DNA of 64,000 bases. Origin: an uncultured Clostridia bacterium. Lineage in GTDB: Bacteria > Bacillota > Clostridia > Christensenellales > Borkfalkiaceae. Below, one piece after another: positions 34,148-42,472 of this stretch. Both the position numbers and the translations under genes were made by a program. The stretch's first letter is position 1; the number at the start of each line of letters is the position of its first letter. The notes under the pieces were generated by a model, which searched no databases, was not told where the DNA came from, and saw only the letters and a program-made list of their open reading frames with translations. The stretch lies in NCBI GenBank assembly GCA_947630705.1, contig CANRIK010000003.1, positions 62,001-126,000 on the forward strand, written 5' to 3'.

Positions 34148-36370
34148 TCAGTTGAGGCCGAGAGCCTGCATCCAGCCGCATGATTCGAAGAGATTGAAGT
34201 GGCTGAATACTACTACCGTCGCAAGCGAGATGGTTGACATAATCTTTATGAGGATATCGAGGGAAGGACCCACAGTATCCTTCAAGGGGTCGCCCACGGT
34301 GTCGCCGACTACCGACGCGTCGTGCGCCGGAGTGCCCTTCTTTTCACCTTCGAGAGCGCCCGACTCTATGTATTTTTTGGCGTTATCCCACGCGCCGCCC
34401 GAATTGCCGCAGAAGATTGCAAGCATTATGGCGGATATGGTTGCGCCCATAAGCACGCCGCCGACGAACATTGGTCCGAATATAAAGCCCGTTACCAACG
34501 GGAAGAGTATGCACATTATGCAGGGGATACGCATCTCTTTGAGCGCGCCGGAGGAGGAAATCTCGATACATGTCTTGTAATCGGGCAAAACTTTCCCCTC
34601 GCGCAGTCCTTCTATTTCGTTGAACTGACGGCGCACTTCCTCTACCATCTTCCTTGCCGCCTTTGCGACTGCGTTAATGAGCATGCCGGAGAACATATAG
34701 GGCAGAGCCGCTCCGCACAGAGCTCCGCAAAGGGTGAGAGGATTTATGAGATTGAGAATGAGCTGACCCGTAAGGTCTACTCCGCCGAATGCGTAGAGAT
34801 AACTGCTCATAAGAGAGAGAGCCGCAAATGCCGCGCTTCCTATGGCAAAGCCCTTGCCGATTGCCGCGGTGGTATTGCCTACGGAGTCGAGCTTGTCGGT
34901 TATTTCGCGCACTTCCTCGTCGAGATAGCTCATTTCGGCTATGCCTCCCGCATTATCGGAGATGGGGCCGTATGTGTCTACCGAGACAGTGGCCGCGACG
35001 AACGACAACATTCCGAACGCCGCACAGCCGACGCCGTACATGCCGGCTACCGCATAACTGCCGAATATGGCGAGCGCAAGCACTACCACGGGGAGCATAC
35101 AGCTTATCATACCCGTCGAAAGCCCCTGCGTAACGGTGAGCGCCGGACCCTCTTTGGAAGAGGCGGCTATGCCCTTTGTGGGCTTGTAGTCATAGCTCGT
35201 GTAATATTCGGAGATAATGCCTATTATTATTCCGGCGGCAATTCCTATAACAGCCGCAAGCCAAGGGCTGAACGCTCCGACGCGGAAGCCTACCGACTTG
35301 TAAATTTCGGAAGACACGTCCCCAAGTCCGGTTCCTATGTCCTTGAACAGAAATATCGTAAGCACTATTCCGGCCACGACGGTGACGCCGGCGGATATCC
35401 AAGTCGCGATATTCAATTCCATATGCACGTTTTTGGATAGGTTAGGCTTCAAAACTATATAGGAAATACCTATTATGCACGCAAGCAGTCCGCATCCGGC
35501 GAACACGAGAGGATAGAGCATCATAGCGTTCATGAGAGGCGCGCCGAGCACCTTGCCGTGCATGAAGAGCTCTCCGGCAAGCATTACCGCAGAGAGAATA
35601 GCTCCCACATAGCTTTCGAGAAGGTCGCTTCCGAGTCCTGCCACGTCTCCCACGTTGTCGCCAACGTTGTCCGCTATCGTCGCGGGGTTTCTGGGGTCGT
35701 CTTCGGGGATATGTTCTTCGGTTTTACCTACAAGGTCGGCGCCCATATCCGCCGCCTTTGTGTATATGCCGCCGCCCACGCGGTTGAACATGGCTATTAT
35801 CGAACAGCCGAGGGCATATCCCGAAAGGGTCATCGTGAAGTTGGTGGGAAGTCCTATGAAATTTTTCATTTCCTCGGCTTTGCCGGCGGCTATATCGGCA
35901 ATCTGTCCGGCGCCGAGTCCGAATATAAGATAGACCGCAACCGCGCCCAAAAGAGCGAAACCGGCCACGCACAGTCCCATTACCGAGCCGCCTTTGAAGG
36001 CGACTTTGAGAGTCTTGCCGAGGTCGCGGCTCTCGCGAGCCTTGTTAGTAACGCGAACGTTGCAGTAGGTTGCAATCTTCATGCCGACCCAGCCGGCGGC
36101 GGCGCTCATGACCGCGCCTATTATGAAAGCTATTGCCGACTGCCAACTGATTATTATGAGCACCACTGCCGCCACGACCGCGCCGATTATGGCTACAATC
36201 TTGTATTCGTACTTTATGAATGCGTTCGCGCCGGTACGTATTGCCGAACCGATTTCCTGCATTCTTTCGGTGCCCTCTTCCAGCTTCTTGACGCTGAAAT
36301 AGTTGAAAGCCGCGTATGCAACCGCGAGAACTACCGCAATTCCCACGATTATCAGAAGAAGGTTTTCCAT
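34148..36370 (-). CDS. hppA: K+-dependent membrane-bound pyrophosphatase
   Basis: 740 residues with about 16 membrane helices. Substrate motifs are the DVGDN repeats (DNVGDNVGDVAG) after PEDDPRNPATIA, and the mirrored late motif GGAWDNAKKYIE with GDTVGDPLKDT. The stretch GNTTAAIGKGFAIGSAA has Ala where the K+-independent type has Lys, so it belongs to the K+-dependent group. Members pump H+ or Na+ using pyrophosphate hydrolysis; the ion is not decided here. It is monocistronic. Confidence 0.96.
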   Translation of the reverse strand: MENLLLIIVGIAVVLAVAYAAFNYFSVKKLEEGTERMQEIGSAIRTGANAFIKYEYKIVAIIGAVVAAVVLIIISWQSAIAFIIGAVMSAAAGWVGMKIATYCNVRVTNKARESRDLGKTLKVAFKGGSVMGLCVAGFALLGAVAVYLIFGLGAGQIADIAAGKAEEMKNFIGLPTNFTMTLSGYALGCSIIAMFNRVGGGIYTKAADMGADLVGKTEEHIPEDDPRNPATIADNVGDNVGDVAGLGSDLLESYVGAILSAVMLAGELFMHGKVLGAPLMNAMMLYPLVFAGCGLLACIIGISYIVLKPNLSKNVHMELNIATWISAGVTVVAGIVLTIFLFKDIGTGLGDVSSEIYKSVGFRVGAFSPWLAAVIGIAAGIIIGIISEYYTSYDYKPTKGIAASSKEGPALTVTQGLSTGMISCMLPVVVLALAIFGSYAVAGMYGVGCAAFGMLSFVAATVSVDTYGPISDNAGGIAEMSYLDEEVREITDKLDSVGNTTAAIGKGFAIGSAAFAALSLMSSYLYAFGGVDLTGQLILNLINPLTLCGALCGAALPYMFSGMLINAVAKAARKMVEEVRRQFNEIEGLREGKVLPDYKTCIEISSSGALKEMRIPCIMCILFPLVTGFIFGPMFVGGVLMGATISAIMLAIFCGNSGGAWDNAKKYIESGALEGEKKGTPAHDASVVGDTVGDPLKDTVGPSLDILIKIMSTISLATVVVFSHFNLFESCGWMQALGLN

Positions 36371-36400
36371 TCGTTTCTCCTTTTGTTTATTAATATCACA

Positions 36401-36429
36401 ATTTTATCACAATCAAAAGCCGATTGCAA
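36401..36429 (-). promoter_or_regulatory. Promoter of hppA
   Basis: TTGCAA (36424-36429), 17-base spacer, TAAAAT (36401-36406) on the minus strand, about 30 bases before the ATG with AAAGGAGAA between. Confidence 0.75.
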
Positions 36430-36478
36430 CAAGAAATACGCATTTTTATCCCTTTACCGTTTAAAAAAGCATGGAAAT

Positions 36479-36503
36479 GCGCCGCCCGAAGTTCGGGCGG
36501 CGC
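36479..36503 (-). terminator. Hairpin terminator after cysK
   Basis: 12-bp stem GCGCCGCCCGAA/TTCGGGCGGCGC. The T-rich part follows only after a few bases (ATTTCCATGCTTTTTT). Confidence 0.65.
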
Positions 36504-36518
36504 AAAACGCTTGATTTT

Positions 36519-37445
36519 CTAACCGAAAAGCGGAGTCGAGAGATATCTCTCACCCGTGTCCGGCAAAAGCACTACTATGTTCTTGCCCCTGTTCTCCGCT
36601 CTCTTTGAGAGTTGCAACGCGGCAAAGAGAGCCGCGCCGGACGAGATACCCACCAAAAAGCCCTCGCTCCTGCCGAGCTTTTTGCCCGTCGCAAAAGCGT
36701 CGTCGTTTTCCACGGCTATAACCTCGTCGTAAACTTTTGTGTCGAGCACGTCGGGCACGAAACCGGCGCCTATTCCCTGAATTTTATGCGCGCCGGCAAC
36801 ACCCTTCGAGAGGACGGGCGAGGACGCCGGCTCCACCGCGACTACCTTTATTTCGGGGTTTTTGGATTTGAGATATTGTCCCACTCCCGTTATCGTTCCG
36901 CCCGTGCCTACGCCTGCGACGAAGATATCCACCTTCCCTCCGAGCGCCTCGAAAATTTCCGGACCCGTAGTGGCAAAGTGCGCCGCCGGATTGGCCGGAT
37001 TGACGAACTGCCCCAAAATAACGCTGCCGTCTATTTCCTCTTTGAGCTCTTCCGCACGCGCTATCGCGCCCTTCATTCCCTTTGCGCCCTCGGTCAAAAC
37101 TATTTCGCCGCCGTAAGCCTTGATAAGGTTTCTCCTTTCGACGCTCATCGTTTCGGGCATGGTTAAAATCACTCTGTATCCCTTCGCCGTGCCGATAGAG
37201 GCAAGCCCTATGCCCGTATTGCCCGAGGTCGGCTCTATAATCGTTGCTCCGGCCTTTAAAATTCCGCGCCTTTCGGCGTCCTCTATCATTGCCTTTGCAA
37301 TTCTGTCCTTGACCGATCCGGCCGGATTAAACGCCTCCAACTTGGCAAAAATCGACGCGCTCGCTCCCTCTTCCTTTGCAAATCTGTTCAGCTTTAATAC
37401 GGGCGTTCCGCCCACAAGCTCGCTTACCGAATTAAAATACGACAT
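36519..37445 (-). CDS. cysK: Cysteine synthase (O-acetylserine sulfhydrylase)
   Basis: 308 residues. The PLP lysine is Lys46 in NPAGSVKDRIA; the substrate loop is EPTSGNTGIGLA, and the phosphate-binding glycines are GVGTGGTITGVG. It makes cysteine from O-acetylserine and sulfide. GGGAG lies before the ATG. A palindrome lies in the 5' leader and an Rrf2-type regulator gene directly upstream, suggesting control by sulfur or cysteine status. Confidence 0.97.
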   Translation of the reverse strand: MSYFNSVSELVGGTPVLKLNRFAKEEGASASIFAKLEAFNPAGSVKDRIAKAMIEDAERRGILKAGATIIEPTSGNTGIGLASIGTAKGYRVILTMPETMSVERRNLIKAYGGEIVLTEGAKGMKGAIARAEELKEEIDGSVILGQFVNPANPAAHFATTGPEIFEALGGKVDIFVAGVGTGGTITGVGQYLKSKNPEIKVVAVEPASSPVLSKGVAGAHKIQGIGAGFVPDVLDTKVYDEVIAVENDDAFATGKKLGRSEGFLVGISSGAALFAALQLSKRAENRGKNIVVLLPDTGERYLSTPLFG

Positions 37446-37464
37446 AAAAAACTCCCGATTCTTT

Positions 37465-37488
37465 AATTCCCATAATTCCTATGGGATT
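37465..37488. promoter_or_regulatory. Candidate Rrf2/CymR-type operator in the cysK leader
   Basis: AATTCCTATGGGATT (37474-37488) is a near-perfect palindrome, and a second overlapping half-site AATTCCC starts at 37465. The GGAATT core resembles known CymR/Rrf2 sites. It lies just downstream of the predicted cysK start site, where a bound repressor would block transcription. Confidence 0.6.
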
Positions 37489-37499
37489 AGTATAGTTTA

Positions 37500-37528
37500 A
37501 TAATAAAAGATTATCCGCCGTATGTCAA
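37500..37528 (-). promoter_or_regulatory. Promoter of cysK
   Basis: TTGACA (37523-37528), 17-base spacer, TATTAT (37500-37505) on the minus strand, within the gap after the Rrf2 gene. Confidence 0.75.
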
Positions 37529-37557
37529 GCGGATTTAGCAATATTTTCAAAAAAATT

Positions 37558-37977
37558 TTAAATGGAATAAAAATCGGCGGAAGAGCCCTCCTCAATCAGA
37601 TCTTGAAGCGTTACGGAATTAAGATAGGAGTTATAGCACTCATACAGTCCTTGCCAAAAGCGGAACATTCCGCAATTCTCCTTTTTGTTGCAGGGAGAAT
37701 TCAAGCAGTCAACGGGCAAAAAATTGCCTTCGAGGACGTTGATAATCTCATCCATAGTATATTCCGAGGCCGGTTTTGTGAGTTCATAGCCGCCCGAAGC
37801 GCCTCTGACGCTGCGCAAGAGATTGCCCTTAATTAAAATTGCGGTGAGCTGTTCGGCATACTTTACCGTTATGCCCTGCCGCGCGCAGATTTCGGAAATT
37901 TTTACGGGTTTGGAGCAGTGCGCGGCTATATCGGTCATTATCTGCACGCCGTATCTGCCTTTTGTGGAAATTTTCAT
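37558..37977 (-). CDS. Rrf2 family transcriptional regulator
   Basis: 139 residues. KISTKGRYGVQIMTDIA and the winged helix-turn-helix ISEICARQGITVKYAEQLTAIL, then LLRSVRGASGGYEL, are the Rrf2 core. Three cysteines (Cys91, Cys96, Cys102) sit where IscR-type members bind an iron-sulfur cluster, with spacing 4 and 5 rather than 5 and 5. It is directly upstream of cysK, as are CymR and IscR relatives. It could sense cysteine (CymR-like) or a cluster (IscR-like). Confidence 0.93.
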   Translation of the reverse strand: MKISTKGRYGVQIMTDIAAHCSKPVKISEICARQGITVKYAEQLTAILIKGNLLRSVRGASGGYELTKPASEYTMDEIINVLEGNFLPVDCLNSPCNKKENCGMFRFWQGLYECYNSYLNSVTLQDLIEEGSSADFYSI

Positions 37978-37992
37978 ATTGCACTCTTGAAT

Positions 37993-39069
37993 TTAAATGT
38001 TTTGGAGTTGGGCTTCTCTCTCGGCGACGGCAAGGGCATCTATCATCTCGCCTATATCGCCCATCATAAACGCGTCGATATTGAATAGCGAAAGCCCTAT
38101 TCGGTGATCGGTCACGCGGCCCTGCGGAAAGTTGTAAGTCCGGATACGCTCGCTTCTGTCTCCCCTGCCCACCAAGCTCTTGCGATGCGCGTCGTACTCG
38201 CTCTGGTTCTTGGAGTTGTAATAGTCGTAGAGCCGCGAACGCAGCACTTTGAAGGCCTTGTCCTTGTTTTTTAGCTGACTGCGCTCGTCCTGACATGTGA
38301 CTACTATGCCCGTAGGAATGTGAGTCAATCTTATCGCCGTCTCCGTTTTGTTTACCTTCTGTCCGCCGGCGCCGGAGGAGCGATATACGTCCACCCTCAC
38401 GTCCTCGTCGCGTATCTCAACTTCGACGTCCTCCGCCTCGGGGAGCACTGCCACCGTGACCGTGGAGGTGTGGACCCTGCCCTGCGACTCCGTTTCGGGC
38501 ACGCGCTGAACGCGGTGCACGCCGCTCTCGAATTTGAGCTGTTTATACGCGCCCTTTCCGCTTATATTCAAAACGACTTCCTTTATTCCGCCGAGTTCCG
38601 TTTCGTTTTTATCCACTTCTTCGACTTTAAGACGGTGACGCTCGCAATAGTAGAGGTACATTCTGTACAGTTCGTATGCGAACAGCGCGGCTTCATCGCC
38701 TCCGGCGCCTCCGCGAATCTCCATTATACAGTTGCGCTCGTCGTTTTTATCCTTTGGCAGAAGCAATATTTTGAGTTCCTCTTTAAGGCTTGCCAGCCGC
38801 GACTTGCAGGAGAGCACTTCCTCCGAAAACATCTCCTTCATTTCGGGGTCCGTCTCCTCTTTCTCCGCCTCCGCCGCATCCGAAAGCTGTCTCTCGCACT
38901 CCGCATATTCGGCGTATTTGAGCGCCGTCTCGGATATCTCCGCCTGCGCCTTGGCTATCTCCGTCCATCGAGCCGTGTCCGCGATAATTTCGGGGTCGCT
39001 CATCTTTTCGGAAAGCTCTTTATAGCGGTCGTAAATTCCGCGAAGTTTTGAAATCATTTTATCTGCCAT
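37993..39069 (-). CDS. prfA: Peptide chain release factor 1
   Basis: 358 residues. The catalytic GGQ is in RSSGAGGQKVNKTETA (near residue 234), and the stop-codon recognition region contains RVPETESQGR. It releases at UAA and UAG. The GGQ glutamine is methylated by PrmC, whose domain is fused in the gene just upstream. Confidence 0.98.
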   Translation of the reverse strand: MADKMISKLRGIYDRYKELSEKMSDPEIIADTARWTEIAKAQAEISETALKYAEYAECERQLSDAAEAEKEETDPEMKEMFSEEVLSCKSRLASLKEELKILLLPKDKNDERNCIMEIRGGAGGDEAALFAYELYRMYLYYCERHRLKVEEVDKNETELGGIKEVVLNISGKGAYKQLKFESGVHRVQRVPETESQGRVHTSTVTVAVLPEAEDVEVEIRDEDVRVDVYRSSGAGGQKVNKTETAIRLTHIPTGIVVTCQDERSQLKNKDKAFKVLRSRLYDYYNSKNQSEYDAHRKSLVGRGDRSERIRTYNFPQGRVTDHRIGLSLFNIDAFMMGDIGEMIDALAVAEREAQLQNI

Positions 39070-39096
39070 ACTTCAAAAAACCGAATATATCCCCCA

Positions 39097-40935
39097 TCAA
39101 ATGACAATCTTGACGAATCTGTCAACGCCCGAAAGGTCCTTCATAACCATGGCGTAGTCGCGCTTTTTGAAGAGCGCGAGAACGGCCTCCGTCTGACCTT
39201 CGCCGCATTCCATAATGAGCATGCCGCCCTTTACGAGATGGTGTCTTACTTCCTCTGAAAGTCTCCTGTAAAAATCAAGTCCGTCCTCTCCGCCGTCAAG
39301 CGCCACGCGCGGCTCGTACTCGTGCACTTCGCGCTGGATATGGGGTATCTCTCCGCTCTTGATGTAAGGAGGATTGCAAACTATTATGTTGAACTTGCCG
39401 TGGACGTTTCTGAACATATCGCCCACCGCGAAATTTATTTCCGCCTTGTTCGCCTCGGCGTTTTCGCGAGCCAGCATGATTGCCGCGTCGGAAATATCGG
39501 AAGCCGTAACAGTTACTCCGAGATCCGCGCATTTCTTTGCAACGGCAATGGCTATACATCCCGAACCGGTGCAGAGGTCGAGTATTTTATCTCCTTTTTC
39601 CGCCGATTTTATCACGGCCTCCGCCAAAAGCTCCGTCTCGGGGCGCGGAATCAGCACGCGTTCGTCAACCTTGATTTTGAGACCGTAAAATTCGGTGTCG
39701 CCGAATATATACCAGAGCGGACGGCCGGAGAGTCTCTTCAAAACTATTTCCTCTATCTTCTTGCTCTCCGAAGGCCTGACTATGCGGTCTTTTTCGAGGT
39801 CGCTGCGCTTGATTTGAAGCACGATTGAGTATATCCACTCCGCGTCGCTCTCGTCTATTCCGGCCTTTTTGAAGCGTTCTTTCGTCTCGTTGAGGAGTTT
39901 AGAAAGGACTCCGCCCGTGACGAACGAAGTTTCCGGAACCGTGGGGTCGGCGTCCATTTCGAGCACCTTTTCAAAGGCGGCAATCGCCACCTCTATCATA
40001 TCTTCGTCGGGTTCGCGCGTCGTGAGAGTCTTTTGAAGGAGCATCCCGGGCGCCTTGAAAATTTTCACGAACCAATTATCGAAACGTGCGAGAAGTTTGA
40101 GCGCCTCGTACGAAACTCCGGCGAGCACGGGCAACAGCACTATTTCTACGCCGAGTTGAGCAAGAAACCGAAGAAATCCGTTGGGAATTGCGGCCTCGTT
40201 TATGCCCGTCGCCCATATGACGAGCGAGAGAACGAGCACGTTTATAAGCACTACTATAAAGAGGAACGAAGTTCCGCATCTGTCGTGTATTCTCGAAGCC
40301 TTTTTTACGTTTGAGGGCGTAAGTTCCATGCCGTATTCATAGGCGTTTATGGTCTTATGCTCCGCGCCGTGATACTTATACAGCCTGCGGATATCCTTTA
40401 AAAGCAGTATTGCCGCAAGATAAATGAGAAATATGAGAAACTTTGCGCCGCCCCAGATGACGTGCTTCCATACGCCGCCGTGCGCCGTTTCGAGCACGGG
40501 AAACGCCGGAATAAGCCAGACGTCGGTAATCACTCGCGGCAAGACTATAAACAGCCCAACGGCGAGAATAACTCCGAGTATCATGGACACGGTAGTGATT
40601 ATATCCATTGCGCTTACTTTGAATTTTTCGGCGAGCCATCCGGAAACCTTGCCGCCCTCCTCGTCGTCCTCTCCGTAAACGGCGGCGGAGCGCATTAAAA
40701 CCTTCATTCCGCTGACAAGAGAGGAAAAAAGATTCACAGTGCCCCTCAAAAAGGGAATTTTGGACGCTTTTTTGGCAAAGGCAGAGGGATTGAGACGCTT
40801 CGCCTCAACCTGAATATTGCCGTCCGGATCGCGGACGGCGCATGCCATGCAGGTTTTCCCTCGCATCATCACGCCCTCCATAACCGCCTGACCGCCTATG
40901 TAAGTGCCGCACTTTTTTTTCTTGTCTTTTTTCAT
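39097..40935 (-). CDS. prmC: Fusion of DUF1385 (YqhQ-like) membrane protein with release factor methyltransferase PrmC
   Basis: 612 residues in one frame. Residues 1 to about 320 are a DUF1385 protein: YIGGQAVMEGVMMRG, four or more membrane helices, and the YHGAEHKTINAYE motif. Residues from about 325 are a complete PrmC: an N-terminal helical domain, PLWYIFGDTEFYGL, VLIPRPETELL, the SAM motif ILDLCTGSGCIAIA and the catalytic NPPY in VCNPPYI. PrmC methylates the GGQ glutamine of release factors. In B. subtilis-type genomes the two parts are separate genes. It precedes prfA and follows rpmE. Confidence 0.95.
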   Translation of the reverse strand: MKKDKKKKCGTYIGGQAVMEGVMMRGKTCMACAVRDPDGNIQVEAKRLNPSAFAKKASKIPFLRGTVNLFSSLVSGMKVLMRSAAVYGEDDEEGGKVSGWLAEKFKVSAMDIITTVSMILGVILAVGLFIVLPRVITDVWLIPAFPVLETAHGGVWKHVIWGGAKFLIFLIYLAAILLLKDIRRLYKYHGAEHKTINAYEYGMELTPSNVKKASRIHDRCGTSFLFIVVLINVLVLSLVIWATGINEAAIPNGFLRFLAQLGVEIVLLPVLAGVSYEALKLLARFDNWFVKIFKAPGMLLQKTLTTREPDEDMIEVAIAAFEKVLEMDADPTVPETSFVTGGVLSKLLNETKERFKKAGIDESDAEWIYSIVLQIKRSDLEKDRIVRPSESKKIEEIVLKRLSGRPLWYIFGDTEFYGLKIKVDERVLIPRPETELLAEAVIKSAEKGDKILDLCTGSGCIAIAVAKKCADLGVTVTASDISDAAIMLARENAEANKAEINFAVGDMFRNVHGKFNIIVCNPPYIKSGEIPHIQREVHEYEPRVALDGGEDGLDFYRRLSEEVRHHLVKGGMLIMECGEGQTEAVLALFKKRDYAMVMKDLSGVDRFVKIVI

Positions 40936-41003
40936 AAATTTACGCTTTTACTATCCTTTACGGATAAATTCGAATTCTCCGCCCGATCACCGACGGATTT
41001 CGC

Positions 41004-41034
41004 ATAAAATAACGGCGTCACATAATGACGCCGT
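41004..41034 (-). terminator. Intrinsic terminator after rpmE
   Basis: 9-bp stem ACGGCGTCA/TGACGCCGT with loop TTATG, then TATTTTATG on the minus strand. Confidence 0.78.
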
Positions 41035-41043
41035 ATTTCAATT

Positions 41044-41247
41044 TCAGATATTATAACGCTTTTTGAATTTGTCTACACGGCCGCCTGTGTCAACCAACTT
41101 CTGCTTACCGGTAAAGAACGGATGGCACTTGTTGCAGATATCCACTTTGAGGGTATCCGTCTTTTTGGTTGTGCCCGTTGTAAACGTGGCGCCGCAAGCG
41201 CATACAACCGTAACCTCATGATAATCGGGATGTATTTCGGGCTTCAT
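41044..41247 (-). CDS. rpmE: 50S ribosomal protein L31 (zinc-binding type)
   Basis: 67 residues. [19 protein letters not shown] with a CxC pair and [15 protein letters not shown] with a CxxC pair form the zinc site, and [11 protein letters not shown] closes the protein. No zinc-free paralogue is in the window. Confidence 0.98.
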   Translation of the reverse strand: MKPEIHPDYHEVTVVCACGATFTTGTTKKTDTLKVDICNKCHPFFTGKQKLVDTGGRVDKFKKRYNI

Positions 41248-41284
41248 TGTTTATACCTCGCTCAATTTTGTTGAATACTCAATC

Positions 41285-41313
41285 ATTATATATAATTTAT
41301 TTCTTCAAGTCAA
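41285..41313 (-). promoter_or_regulatory. Promoter of rpmE
   Basis: TTGACT (41308-41313), 17-base spacer, TATAAT (41285-41290) on the minus strand. Confidence 0.8.
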
Positions 41314-41390
41314 TTATTTTTTTATTGACATATAAAAATTTTACTTAAAATGCATAAAAAAGTTATCTTTCTCTTTTTTTATAAAATCAG

Positions 41391-41419
41391 TTGCAAATTG
41401 CTCCGAAATAGCGTATAAT
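41391..41419 (+). promoter_or_regulatory. Promoter of the dehydrogenase gene, very close to the start codon
   Basis: TTGCAA (41391-41396), 17-base spacer, TATAAT (41414-41419). The ATG is 13 bases after the -10 box, so the 5' leader is about 6 bases and has no ribosome binding site. Confidence 0.75.
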
Positions 41420-41431
41420 GAGCATTAAGAT

Positions 41432-42454
41432 ATGGATAATTGGGTACTTAAAGGACCACAGACGCTCATAAACGAAAACACGAGCGTAAATATCACCTCT
41501 CCGACACAGGTCAAAGTAAAAGTTTCGCACTTGCTTCTGACCGATTTCGACACGCAGCTTTTTACGGGCGCGGCGGAGCCTTCCTATCCGAAGACGATAG
41601 GCAGAGCGGCGGTTGGCATTGTCACCGAAGTCGGCGAGAATTGCTACGGTATCGAAAAAAATCAGAGAGTGTATTTCGAGCCCACGAGACCCTGCGGAAA
41701 ATGCCTCTCCTGTCTCTCCGGCAAGCCCAAAAACTGCTCGTCAGTAATGGTCGCAGGCAAGGATTTCGACGGATTTTTGAGGGATTTCGTCGTATGCGAA
41801 TATACAGAGGTAGCTCCCCTTCCGGCAGCCGTAGACGATATCAAGGCTCTGTGCATAGAAGCCGTGGGAATTGCCGAAAATATATACGATAAATTAAATT
41901 TATCCGCCGGACAGCGAGTGGCCGTAGTCGGCGCGGATTTCACGGGCAACGTGATAGCGCAGGTTCTTCAATATCACAAGATCATACCCATAGTTATAGA
42001 CAATAACCCCGTGCATATAGACAAAATCAAAAAATGCGGAATGTATTACGCATTTGCCGCCGACGACGACTTGCGCAGCAATATCATGAACGCCACCGGA
42101 GGGCATCTCTGCGACGCTGCGGTGTACAGCGGAAATTCAAGGTTGCCCCTCTCCCTTTCCACAAGGCTCGTCAGCTCCGGCAAAACGGTGGTTATTTCAA
42201 GTATAGCGGCGGTGACGGCGCCCATGGACGCAAGGGACATTTTGGCGAAAAATCTTACCGTATTCGGAGTTTCCAACGCTTACGACTACACCGACGCAGT
42301 TATCAATATGTTGATTCACGGAGCCATAAACACCGACGTGTTCGACAAGGAAATCCTCAACGAATACGACCCCGTGGCGCTGCTTAAAGAGCGCAGTTCG
42401 AAAGTGGCTTCGGCAAAGAAAGATAAAATGATCGTGCTGAAAATGATTCTCTGA
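41432..42454 (+). CDS. Medium-chain dehydrogenase/reductase lacking the catalytic zinc ligands
   Basis: 340 residues of the zinc alcohol dehydrogenase superfamily. The structural zinc lobe is intact: Cys88, Cys91, Cys94, Cys102 (CGKCLSCLSGKPKNC). The nucleotide motif is VVGADFTGNVIA (from 165). However, the catalytic Cys position is Leu35 (SHLLLTDFD) and the usual GHE is GRA (57-59), so the catalytic zinc is probably absent. The substrate is unknown; a non-zinc reductase or an altered chemistry is possible. Translation probably starts without a leader. It is first in a plus-strand run with cls. Confidence 0.85.
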   Translation: MDNWVLKGPQTLINENTSVNITSPTQVKVKVSHLLLTDFDTQLFTGAAEPSYPKTIGRAAVGIVTEVGENCYGIEKNQRVYFEPTRPCGKCLSCLSGKPKNCSSVMVAGKDFDGFLRDFVVCEYTEVAPLPAAVDDIKALCIEAVGIAENIYDKLNLSAGQRVAVVGADFTGNVIAQVLQYHKIIPIVIDNNPVHIDKIKKCGMYYAFAADDDLRSNIMNATGGHLCDAAVYSGNSRLPLSLSTRLVSSGKTVVISSIAAVTAPMDARDILAKNLTVFGVSNAYDYTDAVINMLIHGAINTDVFDKEILNEYDPVALLKERSSKVASAKKDKMIVLKMIL

Positions 42455-42472
42455 TACTGCGCAAAGTACATA

